This document shows, piece by piece, positions 1 to 6,800 of a stretch of 15,482 nt of DNA. Made by a program: the position numbers and the translations under genes. The notes under the pieces are model-generated. The model searched no databases. It was not told the DNA's origin and was given only the letters and a program-made list of their open reading frames with translations. Each line of letters opens with the position of its first letter. Position 1 is the stretch's first letter. Source of the stretch: JALOAT01 sp041677345 (lineage in GTDB: Bacteria > Pseudomonadota > Gammaproteobacteria > Thiohalomonadales > Thiohalomonadaceae); the NCBI GenBank assembly GCA_041677345.1, contig JBAYQE010000063.1, positions 1 through 15,482 on the forward strand. Reading direction: 5' to 3'.

Positions 1-122
1 ACAACGTGCAGATGACGGTGAGCCTGATCGCGCCCATCGCCATGGAAGAAGGCCTGCGTTTCGCCATCCGCGAAGGCGGTCGTACCGTCGGCGCCGGTGT
101 GGTGGCCAAGGTCATCGAGTAA
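1..122 (+). CDS. tuf: Elongation factor Tu, C-terminal fragment (first tuf copy)
   Basis: This is the 3' end of a tuf gene cut by the window edge. The frame starts at base 3 and ends with TAA at 120-122, giving 39 residues. EF-Tu is the GTPase that carries aminoacyl-tRNA to the ribosomal A site. The visible part is the end of beta-barrel domain 3, with the family signature LIAPIAMEEGLRFAIREGG followed by RTVGAGVVAKVIE at the terminus. The alanine in RFAIREGG aligns with E. coli Ala375, where kirromycin-resistance changes occur, and is wild type here. A second tuf begins at 15342, so the organism carries at least two copies flanking this cluster. The fragment is short but the match is unambiguous. 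Confidence 0.97.
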   Translation, partial: NVQMTVSLIAPIAMEEGLRFAIREGGRTVGAGVVAKVIE

Positions 123-133
123 CTTTCGAAAAC

Positions 134-162
134 GGCATGCCCCCGTAGCACGGGGGCATGTC
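134..162 (+). terminator. GC-rich hairpin after tuf, probable weak terminator or processing stem
   Basis: Bases 136-144 (CATGCCCCC) pair perfectly with 152-160 (GGGGGCATG). The stem can extend by G145-C151 inside and by a G-U and a G-C pair outside. It begins 11 bases after the tuf stop codon. The following bases (TCTGTGAAGTG) are not a real T tract, so it would be a weak intrinsic terminator. Partial read-through into the tRNA, whose first base is only 14 bases further on, or use as a processing barrier is equally plausible. Confidence 0.5.
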
Positions 163-175
163 TGTGAAGTGTTCT

Positions 176-251
176 AGGCCAGTAGCTCAATTGGCAGAGC
201 GGCGGTCTCCAAAACCGCAGGTTGGGGGTTCGATTCCCTCCTGGCCTGCCA
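176..251 (+). tRNA. tRNA-Trp (anticodon CCA)
   Basis: A complete 76-base tRNA reads UGG codons. The acceptor stem 176-182 (AGGCCAG) pairs perfectly with 241-247 (CTGGCCT), followed by discriminator G248 and an encoded CCA at 249-251. The anticodon stem 202-206 (GCGGT) pairs with 214-218 (ACCGC) around loop CTCCAAA, with anticodon CCA at 209-211. The T-loop motif GGTTCGATTCC is present. The D-arm and anticodon loop closely resemble E. coli tRNA-Trp. It sits between tuf and secE, a position conserved in many proteobacteria. No separate promoter is evident in the 13 bases after the preceding hairpin, so it is probably processed from a tuf transcript. Confidence 0.98.
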
Positions 252-291
252 TATCCGGCCAGTGGAATGGCGTTATTCCTTCGGAAAGGCA

Positions 292-639
292 ATGGCGGAC
301 AAGCTCAAGTTGACTATCGCAACCCTCATCCTGCTGGGTGCCGTGGGTGCGTTCTACTATTTCGGCGACCAGTCGGTACTGCTGCGCGTCGTCATCCTGC
401 TTGTAGCCCTCGGAATTGCGACAGCCGTCGCGGCCCGTACGGCACCGGGCGCGGAAGCCATCGGCTTCGGCCGAGGTGCGCTCATCGAAGTCCGCAAGGT
501 CGTGTGGCCCTCCGGCAAGGAGACCACGCAAACCACCTTGATCGTCCTCGCGATGGTGGTGTTGATGGGGCTCATCCTCTGGTTGTTTGACACGTTCCTG
601 GTCTGGGCCGTGAAGCTCATGACGGGCCAAGGAGGCTGA
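292..639 (+). CDS. secE: Preprotein translocase subunit SecE
   Basis: SecE is the essential small subunit that clamps SecY in the inner-membrane SecYEG channel. The 115-residue product has the three-helix layout typical of gammaproteobacterial SecE. Hydrophobic segments lie at about residues 7-24, 29-49 and 83-107. The conserved amphipathic motif EVRKVVWPSGKET at about 66-78 precedes the last, functionally essential helix. I chose ATG 292, giving the usual MADKLK-type N terminus, with GGAA at 283-286 as a weak ribosome binding site. An in-frame GTG at 262 would add ten residues but starts just after the tRNA and lacks a convincing Shine-Dalgarno. The stop codon lies four bases before nusG, so the two are translationally close and co-transcribed. 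Confidence 0.95.
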   Translation: MADKLKLTIATLILLGAVGAFYYFGDQSVLLRVVILLVALGIATAVAARTAPGAEAIGFGRGALIEVRKVVWPSGKETTQTTLIVLAMVVLMGLILWLFDTFLVWAVKLMTGQGG

Positions 640-643
640 ACCA

Positions 644-1177
644 ATGGCATTGCGCTGGTACGTGGTCCACGCCTATTCCGGTTTCGAGAATCAAGTGAAG
701 CGCTCTCTTGAGGAGCGCGTAAAGCGTAGCGGTATGCAGGAGTTGTTCGGCCAGATCCTGGTGCCGACGGAAGAAGTCATCGAGATGCGCGAAGGCCAGA
801 AGCGGAAGAGCGATCGCAAGTTCTTCCCGGGCTATGTGCTCGTGCAGATGGAGATGAACGACGAGACCTGGCATCTGGTGAAGGATGTGCCGAAGGTCAT
901 GGGTTTCATCGGCGGCACGGCCGATCGCCCGGCACCCATCACCGATCGCGAGGCGGATGCCATTCTTGCCCGGGTCCAGGAAGGCGCTGAGAAGCCGCGT
1001 CCGAAAATCCTGTTCGAACCCGGCGAGGTGGTGCGGATCGTGGAAGGGCCGTTCAACGATTTCAATGGCGTGGTCGAGGAAGTCGATTACGAAAAGAACC
1101 GCCTGCGGGTGGCCGTGCTGATTTTTGGCCGGTCCACGCCGGTGGAACTCGAATTCAGTCAGGTCGACAAGGGCTGA
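644..1177 (+). CDS. nusG: Transcription termination/antitermination factor NusG
   Basis: NusG binds the RNA polymerase clamp to promote elongation. Through its C-terminal domain it contacts Rho or ribosomal protein S10, coupling transcription to termination or translation. The 177-residue protein is full length (E. coli about 181). The N-terminal NGN domain covers about residues 1-115, opening with the signature LRWYVVHAYSGFE and containing FFPGYVLVQM. A linker rich in K/P leads to the KOW domain from about residue 124 (FEPGEVVRIVEGPFNDFNG). ATG 644 has a strong Shine-Dalgarno, AAGGAGG, at 629-635 overlapping the end of secE. The secE-nusG pair is a conserved bicistron. A 111-base spacer separates nusG from rplK. 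Confidence 0.98.
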   Translation: MALRWYVVHAYSGFENQVKRSLEERVKRSGMQELFGQILVPTEEVIEMREGQKRKSDRKFFPGYVLVQMEMNDETWHLVKDVPKVMGFIGGTADRPAPITDREADAILARVQEGAEKPRPKILFEPGEVVRIVEGPFNDFNGVVEEVDYEKNRLRVAVLIFGRSTPVELEFSQVDKG

Positions 1178-1223
1178 TAAGAACACGGAAGCGGACCGGC
1201 GGCGTCCAAGGGGCGCGCGTCGG

Positions 1224-1242
1224 CACGCTTTCGTGGTTTTTT
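1224..1242 (+). terminator. Possible weak terminator after nusG
   Basis: A short 4-bp stem, CACG (1224-1227) and CGTG (1232-1235), closes a CTTT loop and is followed by G and six T residues (1237-1242). The T run is convincing, but the stem is short. It could give partial termination between the secE-nusG and rplK transcripts. No clear promoter box is visible in the same spacer. Confidence 0.3.
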
Positions 1243-1247
1243 CAATG

Positions 1248-1284
1248 GCGGGGAGCCGTACGGCGCCTGAACCCGCGAGGAGAG
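1248..1284 (+). promoter_or_regulatory. Candidate L1-binding autoregulatory site in the rplK leader
   Basis: Just before rplK the RNA can form a 5-bp outer stem (1248-1252 GCGGG with 1272-1276 CCCGC). An asymmetric internal loop (GA opposite GCCTGAA) separates it from an inner stem (1255-1257 GCC with 1262-1264 GGC). The rplK Shine-Dalgarno GAGGAGAG (1277-1284) follows immediately. Two helices around an asymmetric loop next to the rplK start is the known form of the mRNA site that ribosomal protein L1 uses to repress the L11-L1 operon, mimicking its 23S rRNA site. The fold is seen in the sequence; the L1 role is inferred from the family. Confidence 0.6.
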
Positions 1285-1288
1285 CAAC

Positions 1289-1720
1289 ATGGCAAAGAAG
1301 ATTACAGCTTACATCAAGCTGCAGGTGAAGGCCGGTCAGGCCAACCCCAGCCCACCCGTTGGCCCCGCGCTCGGCCAGCACGGCGTCAACATCATGGAGT
1401 TCTGCAAGCAGTTCAATGCGCAGACCCAGAAGCTCGAACCCGGTCTGCCGATACCGGTCGTCATCACGGTTTACAGCGATCGCAGCTTCACCTTCATCAC
1501 CAAGACGCCTCCGGCCGCCATTCTGCTCAAGAAGGCCGCCGGCATTCAGTCGGGTTCCGCCGTGCCCAATCGTGACAAGGTAGGCAAGGTGACTCGCGCG
1601 CAGCTGGAAGAGATCGCCAAGACCAAGATGCCTGATCTCACCGCCGCTGATATGGATGCCGCCGTGCGTACCATCGCCGGCAGCGCCCGCAGCATGGGCC
1701 TGGAAACGGAGGGCGTGTAA
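1289..1720 (+). CDS. rplK: 50S ribosomal protein L11
   Basis: L11 binds 23S rRNA at the GTPase-associated centre at the base of the stalk, where elongation factors dock. It is also needed for RelA activation on stalled ribosomes. The product is 143 residues, against 142 in E. coli. The N-terminal domain (about 1-70) carries the proline-rich SPPVGPALGQHGVNIMEFC signature around the switch proline. The C-terminal rRNA-binding domain (about 75-143) contains the KTPPAAILLKKAAG motif. ATG 1289 has the Shine-Dalgarno GAGGAGAG at 1277-1284. It is followed after three bases by rplA, so the two are almost certainly translationally coupled and share L1 feedback control. Confidence 0.99.
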   Translation: MAKKITAYIKLQVKAGQANPSPPVGPALGQHGVNIMEFCKQFNAQTQKLEPGLPIPVVITVYSDRSFTFITKTPPAAILLKKAAGIQSGSAVPNRDKVGKVTRAQLEEIAKTKMPDLTAADMDAAVRTIAGSARSMGLETEGV

Positions 1721-1723
1721 GCC

Positions 1724-2419
1724 ATGGCTCTTACCAAACGTCAGAAAGTCATTCGCGAGAAGATCCAGCCTGGCAAGGCCTACGGCTTCGATGAGGCCGT
1801 CGCGATCCTGAAGAGCCTGCCGCCTGCCAAGTTCCTGGAGTCCATCGACGTCGCCGTCAATCTCGGCGTCGATCCTCGCAAGTCGGATCAGGTCGTGCGT
1901 GGCGCCACCGTGATGCCGCACGGCACCGGCAAGAGTGTGCGCGTGGCCGTCTTTGCCCAAGGCGCGAATGCCGAAGCCGCCAAGGCCGCCGGTGCGGATA
2001 TCGTGGGTATGGAAGACCTCGCCGAACAGGTGAAGGCCGGCCAGATGAACTTCGATGTGGTCGTCGCCTCCCCGGATGCCATGCGCGTGGTGGGTACCCT
2101 GGGTCAGATCCTTGGTCCCCGCGGCCTGATGCCGAACCCCAAGACCGGCACCGTGACGCCCGATGTGGCCGGCGCCGTGCGCAATGCCAAGGCGGGTCAG
2201 GTGCGCTACCGTACCGACAAGGCCGGCATCATTCACGCATCCATTGGCAAGGTCAATTTTGAAGCGAACGCCATCAAGGAAAGCCTTCAGGCGCTGCTCG
2301 CTGATCTGCAGAAGGGGAAGCCGGCAACCGCGAAGGGTCAGTACATGAAGAAGGTCACCCTCTCCACCACCATGGGTGGCGGCGTGATCATCGATCAGTC
2401 GACGCTTGCCGGTGCATAA
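1724..2419 (+). CDS. rplA: 50S ribosomal protein L1
   Basis: L1 forms the mobile L1 stalk that helps release deacylated tRNA from the E site, and it represses its own operon by binding the leader mRNA. The 231-residue product is the usual length. It shows the conserved core TLGQILGPRGLMPNPKTGT (about residues 125-143) and the C-terminal VTLSTTMGGG motif. ATG 1724 is three bases after the rplK stop, and its ribosome binding site (GGAGGG, about 1708-1713) lies inside the end of rplK, implying coupling. After its stop comes a 258-base spacer with several RNA structures before rplJ. Confidence 0.99.
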   Translation: MALTKRQKVIREKIQPGKAYGFDEAVAILKSLPPAKFLESIDVAVNLGVDPRKSDQVVRGATVMPHGTGKSVRVAVFAQGANAEAAKAAGADIVGMEDLAEQVKAGQMNFDVVVASPDAMRVVGTLGQILGPRGLMPNPKTGTVTPDVAGAVRNAKAGQVRYRTDKAGIIHASIGKVNFEANAIKESLQALLADLQKGKPATAKGQYMKKVTLSTTMGGGVIIDQSTLAGA

Positions 2420-2430
2420 GCATTAACGGA

Positions 2431-2454
2431 TTTGCAGCATCCTGATGCTGCAAA
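2431..2454 (+). other. Perfect 10-bp hairpin after rplA
   Basis: Bases 2431-2440 (TTTGCAGCAT) pair perfectly with 2445-2454 (ATGCTGCAAA) around a CCTG loop, 11 bases after the rplA stop. There is no T tract behind it, so it is not a canonical intrinsic terminator. It may protect the rplKA mRNA 3' end or be a processing site. Two bases later comes a second, stronger hairpin. Confidence 0.6.
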
Positions 2455-2456
2455 AG

Positions 2457-2484
2457 GGCCGCCGCCTCCCAGGAGGCGGTGGCC
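2457..2484 (+). other. Strong hairpin abutting the L10 leader
   Basis: GGCCGCCGCCTC (2457-2468) pairs with GAGGCGGTGGCC (2473-2484) around a CCAG loop, all Watson-Crick except one G-U pair. No T tract follows. Its last two bases are also the first two bases of the L10 leader basal stem, so the two structures compete at that junction. Confidence 0.6.
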
Positions 2485-2538
2485 GTCAAAGACCGCAGGT
2501 GCCGCGAGGCATAAAGGGTAGTCCGCCTGCGTAGACGG
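2483..2538 (+). promoter_or_regulatory. L10 leader RNA (ribosomal protein L10 autoregulatory element)
   Basis: This matches the known L10 leader architecture closely. The basal stem CCGTC (2483-2487) pairs with GACGG (2534-2538). A kink-turn-like asymmetric loop (AAAGAC opposite TA) leads to stem CGCAGG (2494-2499) with CCTGCG (2526-2531). A small hairpin TGCC-GCGA-GGCA (2500-2511) is capped by a GNRA tetraloop, and a purine-rich single strand follows. The segments AAGACCGCAGG and CTGCGTAGACGGTG are those recalled from the enteric leader. The L10-(L7/L12) complex binds this RNA and represses translation of rplJ-rplL. The rplJ start is about 140 bases downstream, so long-range folding presumably transmits the effect. 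Confidence 0.85.
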
Positions 2539-2576
2539 TGTCGCCTAAGGTATTTTCAACGAGGGCCACCGTGGGG

Positions 2577-2596
2577 GGAAGGGGTATGCCCCTTCC
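2577..2596 (+). other. 8-bp hairpin in the rplJ leader
   Basis: GGAAGGGG (2577-2584) pairs perfectly with CCCCTTCC (2589-2596) around loop TATG, followed by GTTTG. The T run is only three bases, so termination would be inefficient. It lies between the L10 leader core and the rplJ start and could belong to the repression-responsive part of the leader. Confidence 0.5.
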
Positions 2597-2677
2597 GTTT
2601 GTCAACACACAGGGCGTCCGGGCACCGGAACTTTTTCCGAACCCCGGGCTCCATGTGGAATCGAGAGGTGATTTCGC

Positions 2678-3205
2678 GTGGCTCTCAACCGCGATCAAAA
2701 GCAGGCCATCATCGACGAAGTTGCCGAGGTTGCCGCGAAGGCCTATTCCGCCGTGGGTGCGGAATACACGGGTCTTACCGCCGCCCAGATGACCCAACTC
2801 CGTGCCAAGGCACGTGAGGGTGGCGTCTATGTGCGTGTGGTGAAGAACACCCTGGCTCGTCGCGCCTTCCAGGGCACTGAGTTCGAGTGCATGCAGGAGG
2901 CCCTCACGGGCCCGCTGGTGCTGGCCTTCTCTCAGGAAGATCCCGGCGCCGCCGCTCGGGTTATCCAGGCCTTCGCCAAGGATAACGCCAAGCTGGTGAC
3001 CAAGGTGGTCTCCATCGGAGGGAAGCTGCTCGACGCGAGTGAACTCGACCGTCTTGCCAAGATGCCGACCAAGGAGCAGGCAATCAGCATGCTCATGAGC
3101 GTCATGAAGGCACCCGTCGAGAAATTCGTTCGCACGCTGGCCGAACCGCACGCCAAGCTGGTTCGTACCGTCGCTGCGATTCGCGATCAGAAGCAGGCAG
3201 CCTAA
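2678..3205 (+). CDS. rplJ: 50S ribosomal protein L10
   Basis: L10 anchors the L7/L12 dimers to the ribosomal stalk base beside L11. The 175-residue product is somewhat longer than the 165-residue E. coli protein. The N-terminal rRNA-binding domain starts with MALNRDQKQAIIDEVAEVA and includes VYVRVVKNTLARRAF. The C-terminal helix (about residues 130-175), which docks L7/L12 dimers, is long and rich in A, K and V. The start is GTG 2678, supported by the universal MALN N terminus and the Shine-Dalgarno GAGAGGTGA at 2663-2671. Expression is probably controlled by the upstream L10 leader. rplL follows after 60 bases, a spacer that holds only a 4-bp hairpin (3226-3237). Confidence 0.98.
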   Translation: MALNRDQKQAIIDEVAEVAAKAYSAVGAEYTGLTAAQMTQLRAKAREGGVYVRVVKNTLARRAFQGTEFECMQEALTGPLVLAFSQEDPGAAARVIQAFAKDNAKLVTKVVSIGGKLLDASELDRLAKMPTKEQAISMLMSVMKAPVEKFVRTLAEPHAKLVRTVAAIRDQKQAA

Positions 3206-3265
3206 GCATCAATCCTTATCAACGGGCCCTTCAGGGCAAGTATCAAAATTTCAGGAGCATTCACA

Positions 3266-3640
3266 ATGGCCGTTTCCAAAGAAGAAATCCTTGACACCAT
3301 CTCCAACATGACCGTGATGGAAGTCGTCGAGCTCATCGAGGCGATGGAAGAGAAGTTCGGTGTATCCGCCGCTGCCGCCGTGGCTGTAGCCGCCCCCGCT
3401 GCCGCTGCCGCCGCCCCCGCTGAGGAGCAGACCGAATTCAACGTGATTCTGGCCGCTACCGGCGATAAGAAGGTTGAAGTCATCAAGGTCGTGCGCGCCG
3501 CCACCGGCCTGGGCCTGAAGGAAGCGAAGGACCTGGTCGAAGGCGCTCCGAAGGCCGTGAAGGAAGGTATCTCCAAGGCTGACGCCGAAGCGCTGAAGAA
3601 GCAGCTGGAAGACGCCGGCGCCAAGGTCGAGCTGAAGTAA
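3266..3640 (+). CDS. rplL: 50S ribosomal protein L7/L12
   Basis: L7/L12 is the multicopy, flexible stalk protein that recruits and activates EF-G, EF-Tu and other translational GTPases. The 124-residue product has the standard three parts. The dimerising N-terminal helices are at about 1-33 (EEILDTISNMTVMEVVELIEAMEEKFGV, split here at the family positions). An alanine/proline-rich hinge lies at about 34-55. The globular C-terminal domain (about 56-124) contains KKVEVIKVVRAATGLGLKEA. ATG 3266 has the Shine-Dalgarno AGGAG at 3253-3257. It is needed in excess over L10, and a terminator/attenuator downstream would allow it to be made in excess over RNA polymerase. Confidence 0.99.
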   Translation: MAVSKEEILDTISNMTVMEVVELIEAMEEKFGVSAAAAVAVAAPAAAAAAPAEEQTEFNVILAATGDKKVEVIKVVRAATGLGLKEAKDLVEGAPKAVKEGISKADAEALKKQLEDAGAKVELK

Positions 3641-3689
3641 TAAGGCACCCATGCCGAAAACGTCAGGCTGCGTCCTGGCAACAGGAAAT

Positions 3690-3711
3690 GGCCCGTCCTT
3701 CGGGACGGGCC
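3690..3711 (+). other. UUCG-capped hairpin in the rplL-rpoB spacer
   Basis: GGCCCGTCC (3690-3698) pairs perfectly with GGACGGGCC (3703-3711) around a C(UUCG)G tetraloop. The stem can continue outward, with GGAAA (3684-3688) pairing to TTTCC (3714-3718). No T tract follows. In E. coli a long double-stranded RNase III processing site lies in the same spacer, so this extended stem is a candidate equivalent; that role is inferred from position. Confidence 0.6.
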
Positions 3712-3746
3712 GGTTTCCAGGGAATGGTGCAGGTTTTCGTGAAAGC

Positions 3747-3775
3747 GGCTGGTGGCAAACGCCACCGGCCTTTTT
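3747..3775 (+). terminator. Intrinsic terminator/attenuator between rplL and rpoB
   Basis: GGCTGGTGGC (3747-3756) pairs with GCCACCGGCC (3761-3770) over 10 bp, with one T-G wobble, around the loop AAAC. Five T residues follow (3771-3775). This is a canonical rho-independent terminator in the rplL-rpoB spacer, where E. coli is known to have a partial terminator that sets a lower level of rpoBC than of ribosomal protein mRNA. The rest of the 225-base spacer up to the rpoB ribosome binding site (TGAGGAA, 3854-3860) shows only small GC-rich alternative stems near 3778-3795 and no clear promoter. Confidence 0.85.
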
Positions 3776-3865
3776 CCGCTGGCGGCCAGCCCGCCGCAAA
3801 TCCACGCGCAGCCGTTCCGCATGGCGCGACTGGTAAAGCTGATCCTGAAGAGCTGAGGAACCCTG

Positions 3866-6800
3866 ATGGCTTACTCGTTCACTGAGAAAAAACGCATCCG
3901 CAAGGATTTTGGCAAACGTCCAAGCATCCTGGACGTGCCCTATCTGCTTGCTATCCAGCTCGATTCCTATCGTAGCTTCCTGCAAGCCGACGCCCGGAGC
4001 GAGGGGCGCAGGGAAGTAGGCCTGGAAGCGGCCTTCCGCTCGGTGTTCCCGATCGTGAGCTACTCGGGCTACGCCAGCCTTGAATATGTGAGCTACCGTC
4101 TTGGTACGCCCGTGTTCGACGTGAAGGAATGTCAGGTGCGCGGACTCACGTTCGCCGCACCGTTGCGCGTCAAGGTGCGCCTTGTCATCTATGACAAGGA
4201 AGCGCCAGCCGGCAGCAAGGTCATCAAGGACATCAAGGAGCAGGAAGTCTACATGGGCGAGCTGCCCCTGATGACCGACAATGGCACATTCGTCATCAAC
4301 GGCACGGAGCGCGTGATCGTATCGCAGCTCCATCGTTCGCCGGGTGTGTTCTTCGAACATGACAAGGGCAAGACCCATTCCTCGGGCAAGCTGCTGTTCA
4401 GCGCGCGCGTGATCCCCTATCGCGGCTCCTGGCTCGATTTCGAATTCGATCCCAAGGATGCCATCTTCGTGCGTATCGATCGCCGCCGCAAGCTGCCGGC
4501 AACGGTGCTGCTGCGTGCGCTCGGATACACCAACGAGCAGATCCTGGACATCTTCTTCGAGAAGGACACGTTCACCTTTGCCGGCGAGCAGGTCCGCCTC
4601 GATCTGGTGCCGGAACGCCTGCGCGGCGAGACCGCGGATTTCGATATCGTTCACGACGGTCAGGTCATCGTGGAAAAGGGCCGGCGCATCACGGCACGTC
4701 ACATCCGCGAAATGGACAAGGCCGGTCTGAAGACGCTCGAGGTACCTGACGAGTTCGTACTCGGCCGGGCCCTTGCCCACGACGTGGTCGATGAGGGCAG
4801 TGGCGAAGTACTGGCTGCCGCCAATGATGAAATCACCTTCGAGATCCTGCAGAAGATCCGTGGTTCGGGCGTCAAGTCGGTCCGCACCATCTTCACCAAC
4901 GACCTCGATCGCGGCCCCTACATGTCCGAGACGCTTCGCATCGACAGCACGCGCACGCCGCTGGATGCGTTGGTGGAAATCTATCGCATGATGCGCCCGG
5001 GCGAGCCGCCCACCAAGGAATCCGCAGAGACCCTGTTCCAGAACCTGTTCTTTACGCTGGACCGCTACGATCTCTCCGCCGTAGGCCGCATGAAGTTCAA
5101 CCGCCGCGTCGGACGCAAGGAGGTTACCGGTCCCGGTGTGCTCACCAACGAAGACATCACCGATGTCCTCAAGGTGCTCATCGACATCCGCAACGGTAAC
5201 GGCGTGGTCGATGACATCGATCACCTTGGTAACCGCCGTGTACGGTCGGTGGGTGAGATGGCTGAAAACCAGTTCCGCGTGGGCCTGGTGCGTGTGGAGC
5301 GTGCCGTTAAAGAGCGCCTGTCGCTGGCTGAATCCGAAGGCCTCATGCCCCAGGAACTCATCAATGCCAAGCCCGTATCTGCGGCCATCACGGAGTTCTT
5401 TGGCTCCTCGCAGTTGTCGCAGTTCATGGACCAGAACAATCCGTTGTCGGAGATCACGCACAAGCGCCGTATCTCCGCCCTGGGTCCCGGCGGTCTGACC
5501 CGTGAGCGTGCAGGCTTCGAGGTGCGTGACGTGCATCCGACCCACTACGGTCGTGTGTGCCCCATCGAGACGCCGGAAGGTCCGAACATCGGCCTCATCA
5601 ACTCACTGGCCGTGTATGCCCGCACCAATGAGTACGGTTTCCTCGAGACGCCGTACCGCAAGGTCGTGGAAGGCAAGGTCACCGACGAGATCGAGTACCT
5701 GTCCGCCATCGATGAAGGCGAATATGCGATCGCCCAGGCCAACGCCGAAACCGACGAAAACGGTGTGCTGGTGGAAGAACTGGTCTCCTGCCGTTACCAG
5801 AACGAGTTCACGCTCATGCCGCGTGATCGCGTCCAGTACATGGACGTTTCGCCGCGCCAGATCGTGTCCGTGGCAGCGTCGCTGGTTCCGTTCCTCGAGC
5901 ATGATGACGCCAACCGCGCCCTGATGGGTTCCAACATGCAGCGCCAGGCCGTGCCCTGCCTGCGTCCGGAGAAGCCCGTGGTGGGCACCGGCATGGAACG
6001 CGTCGTGGCCGTGGACTCGGGTACCTGCGTGGTGGCCGTGCGCGGCGGTGTGGTGGATTCGGTGGATGCCGGCCGTATCGTCGTGCGCGTCAATGACGAC
6101 GAGACCGAGGCGGGCGAGTCAGGCGTGGACATCTACAACCTGATCAAGTACACCCGTTCCAACCAGAACACCTGTCTCAACCAGCGCCCGCTGGTGAAGA
6201 TCGGCGATGTGATCGCGCGCGGTGACGTGCTGGCCGACGGTTCTTCCGTAGACATGGGCGAACTTGCCCTGGGCCAGAACATGCTGGTCGCGTTCATGCC
6301 CTGGAACGGTTACAACTTCGAGGACTCCATCCTTCTGTCCGAACGTCTCGTACAGGAAGATCGCTACACCTCGATCCACATCGAAGAGCTCACCTGTGTC
6401 GCGCGCGACACCAAGCTGGGCGCGGAGGAAATCAGCGCCGACATCCCCAACGTGGGTGAGGCTGCGCTGTCCAAGCTCGACGAAGCCGGCATCATCTACG
6501 TGGGTGCCGAGGTCAACACTGGCGATATCCTGGTCGGCAAGGTTACGCCCAAGGGCGAGACCCAGCTTACCCCTGAGGAAAAGCTGCTGCGTGCGATCTT
6601 CGGTGAGAAGGCCTCGGACGTGAAGGATACGTCCTTGCGCGTGCCCGCCGGCATGAGTGGCACCGTCATCGACGTGCAGGTATTCACCCGCGACGGTCTG
6701 GAGAAGGATTCCCGCGCCAAGGCCATTGAAGAAGCCGAGCTTGCGAGCGTCAAGAAGGATCTCATGGATCAGATGCGCATCATGGAGGACGACTCCTACC

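Noticed and set aside
262..291. GTG at 262 as an upstream start for secE
   Set aside because: It begins 11 bases after the tRNA, lacks a good Shine-Dalgarno and adds residues unlike SecE N termini. ATG 292 gives the usual MADK-type start.
3361..3425. Repetitive GCC/GCT-rich stretch that looks like a simple repeat
   Set aside because: It encodes the alanine/proline hinge of L7/L12, a normal family feature, in frame and of normal length.
3251..5545. A 764-codon open frame on the minus strand across rplL and rpoB
   Set aside because: It is a codon-bias shadow of the plus-strand genes. It crosses a terminator and a spacer, and its product is H/D/R-rich without a family match. The 539-codon (617-2236), 337-codon (6119-7132) and 585-codon (13196-14953) minus-strand frames are rejected for the same reason.
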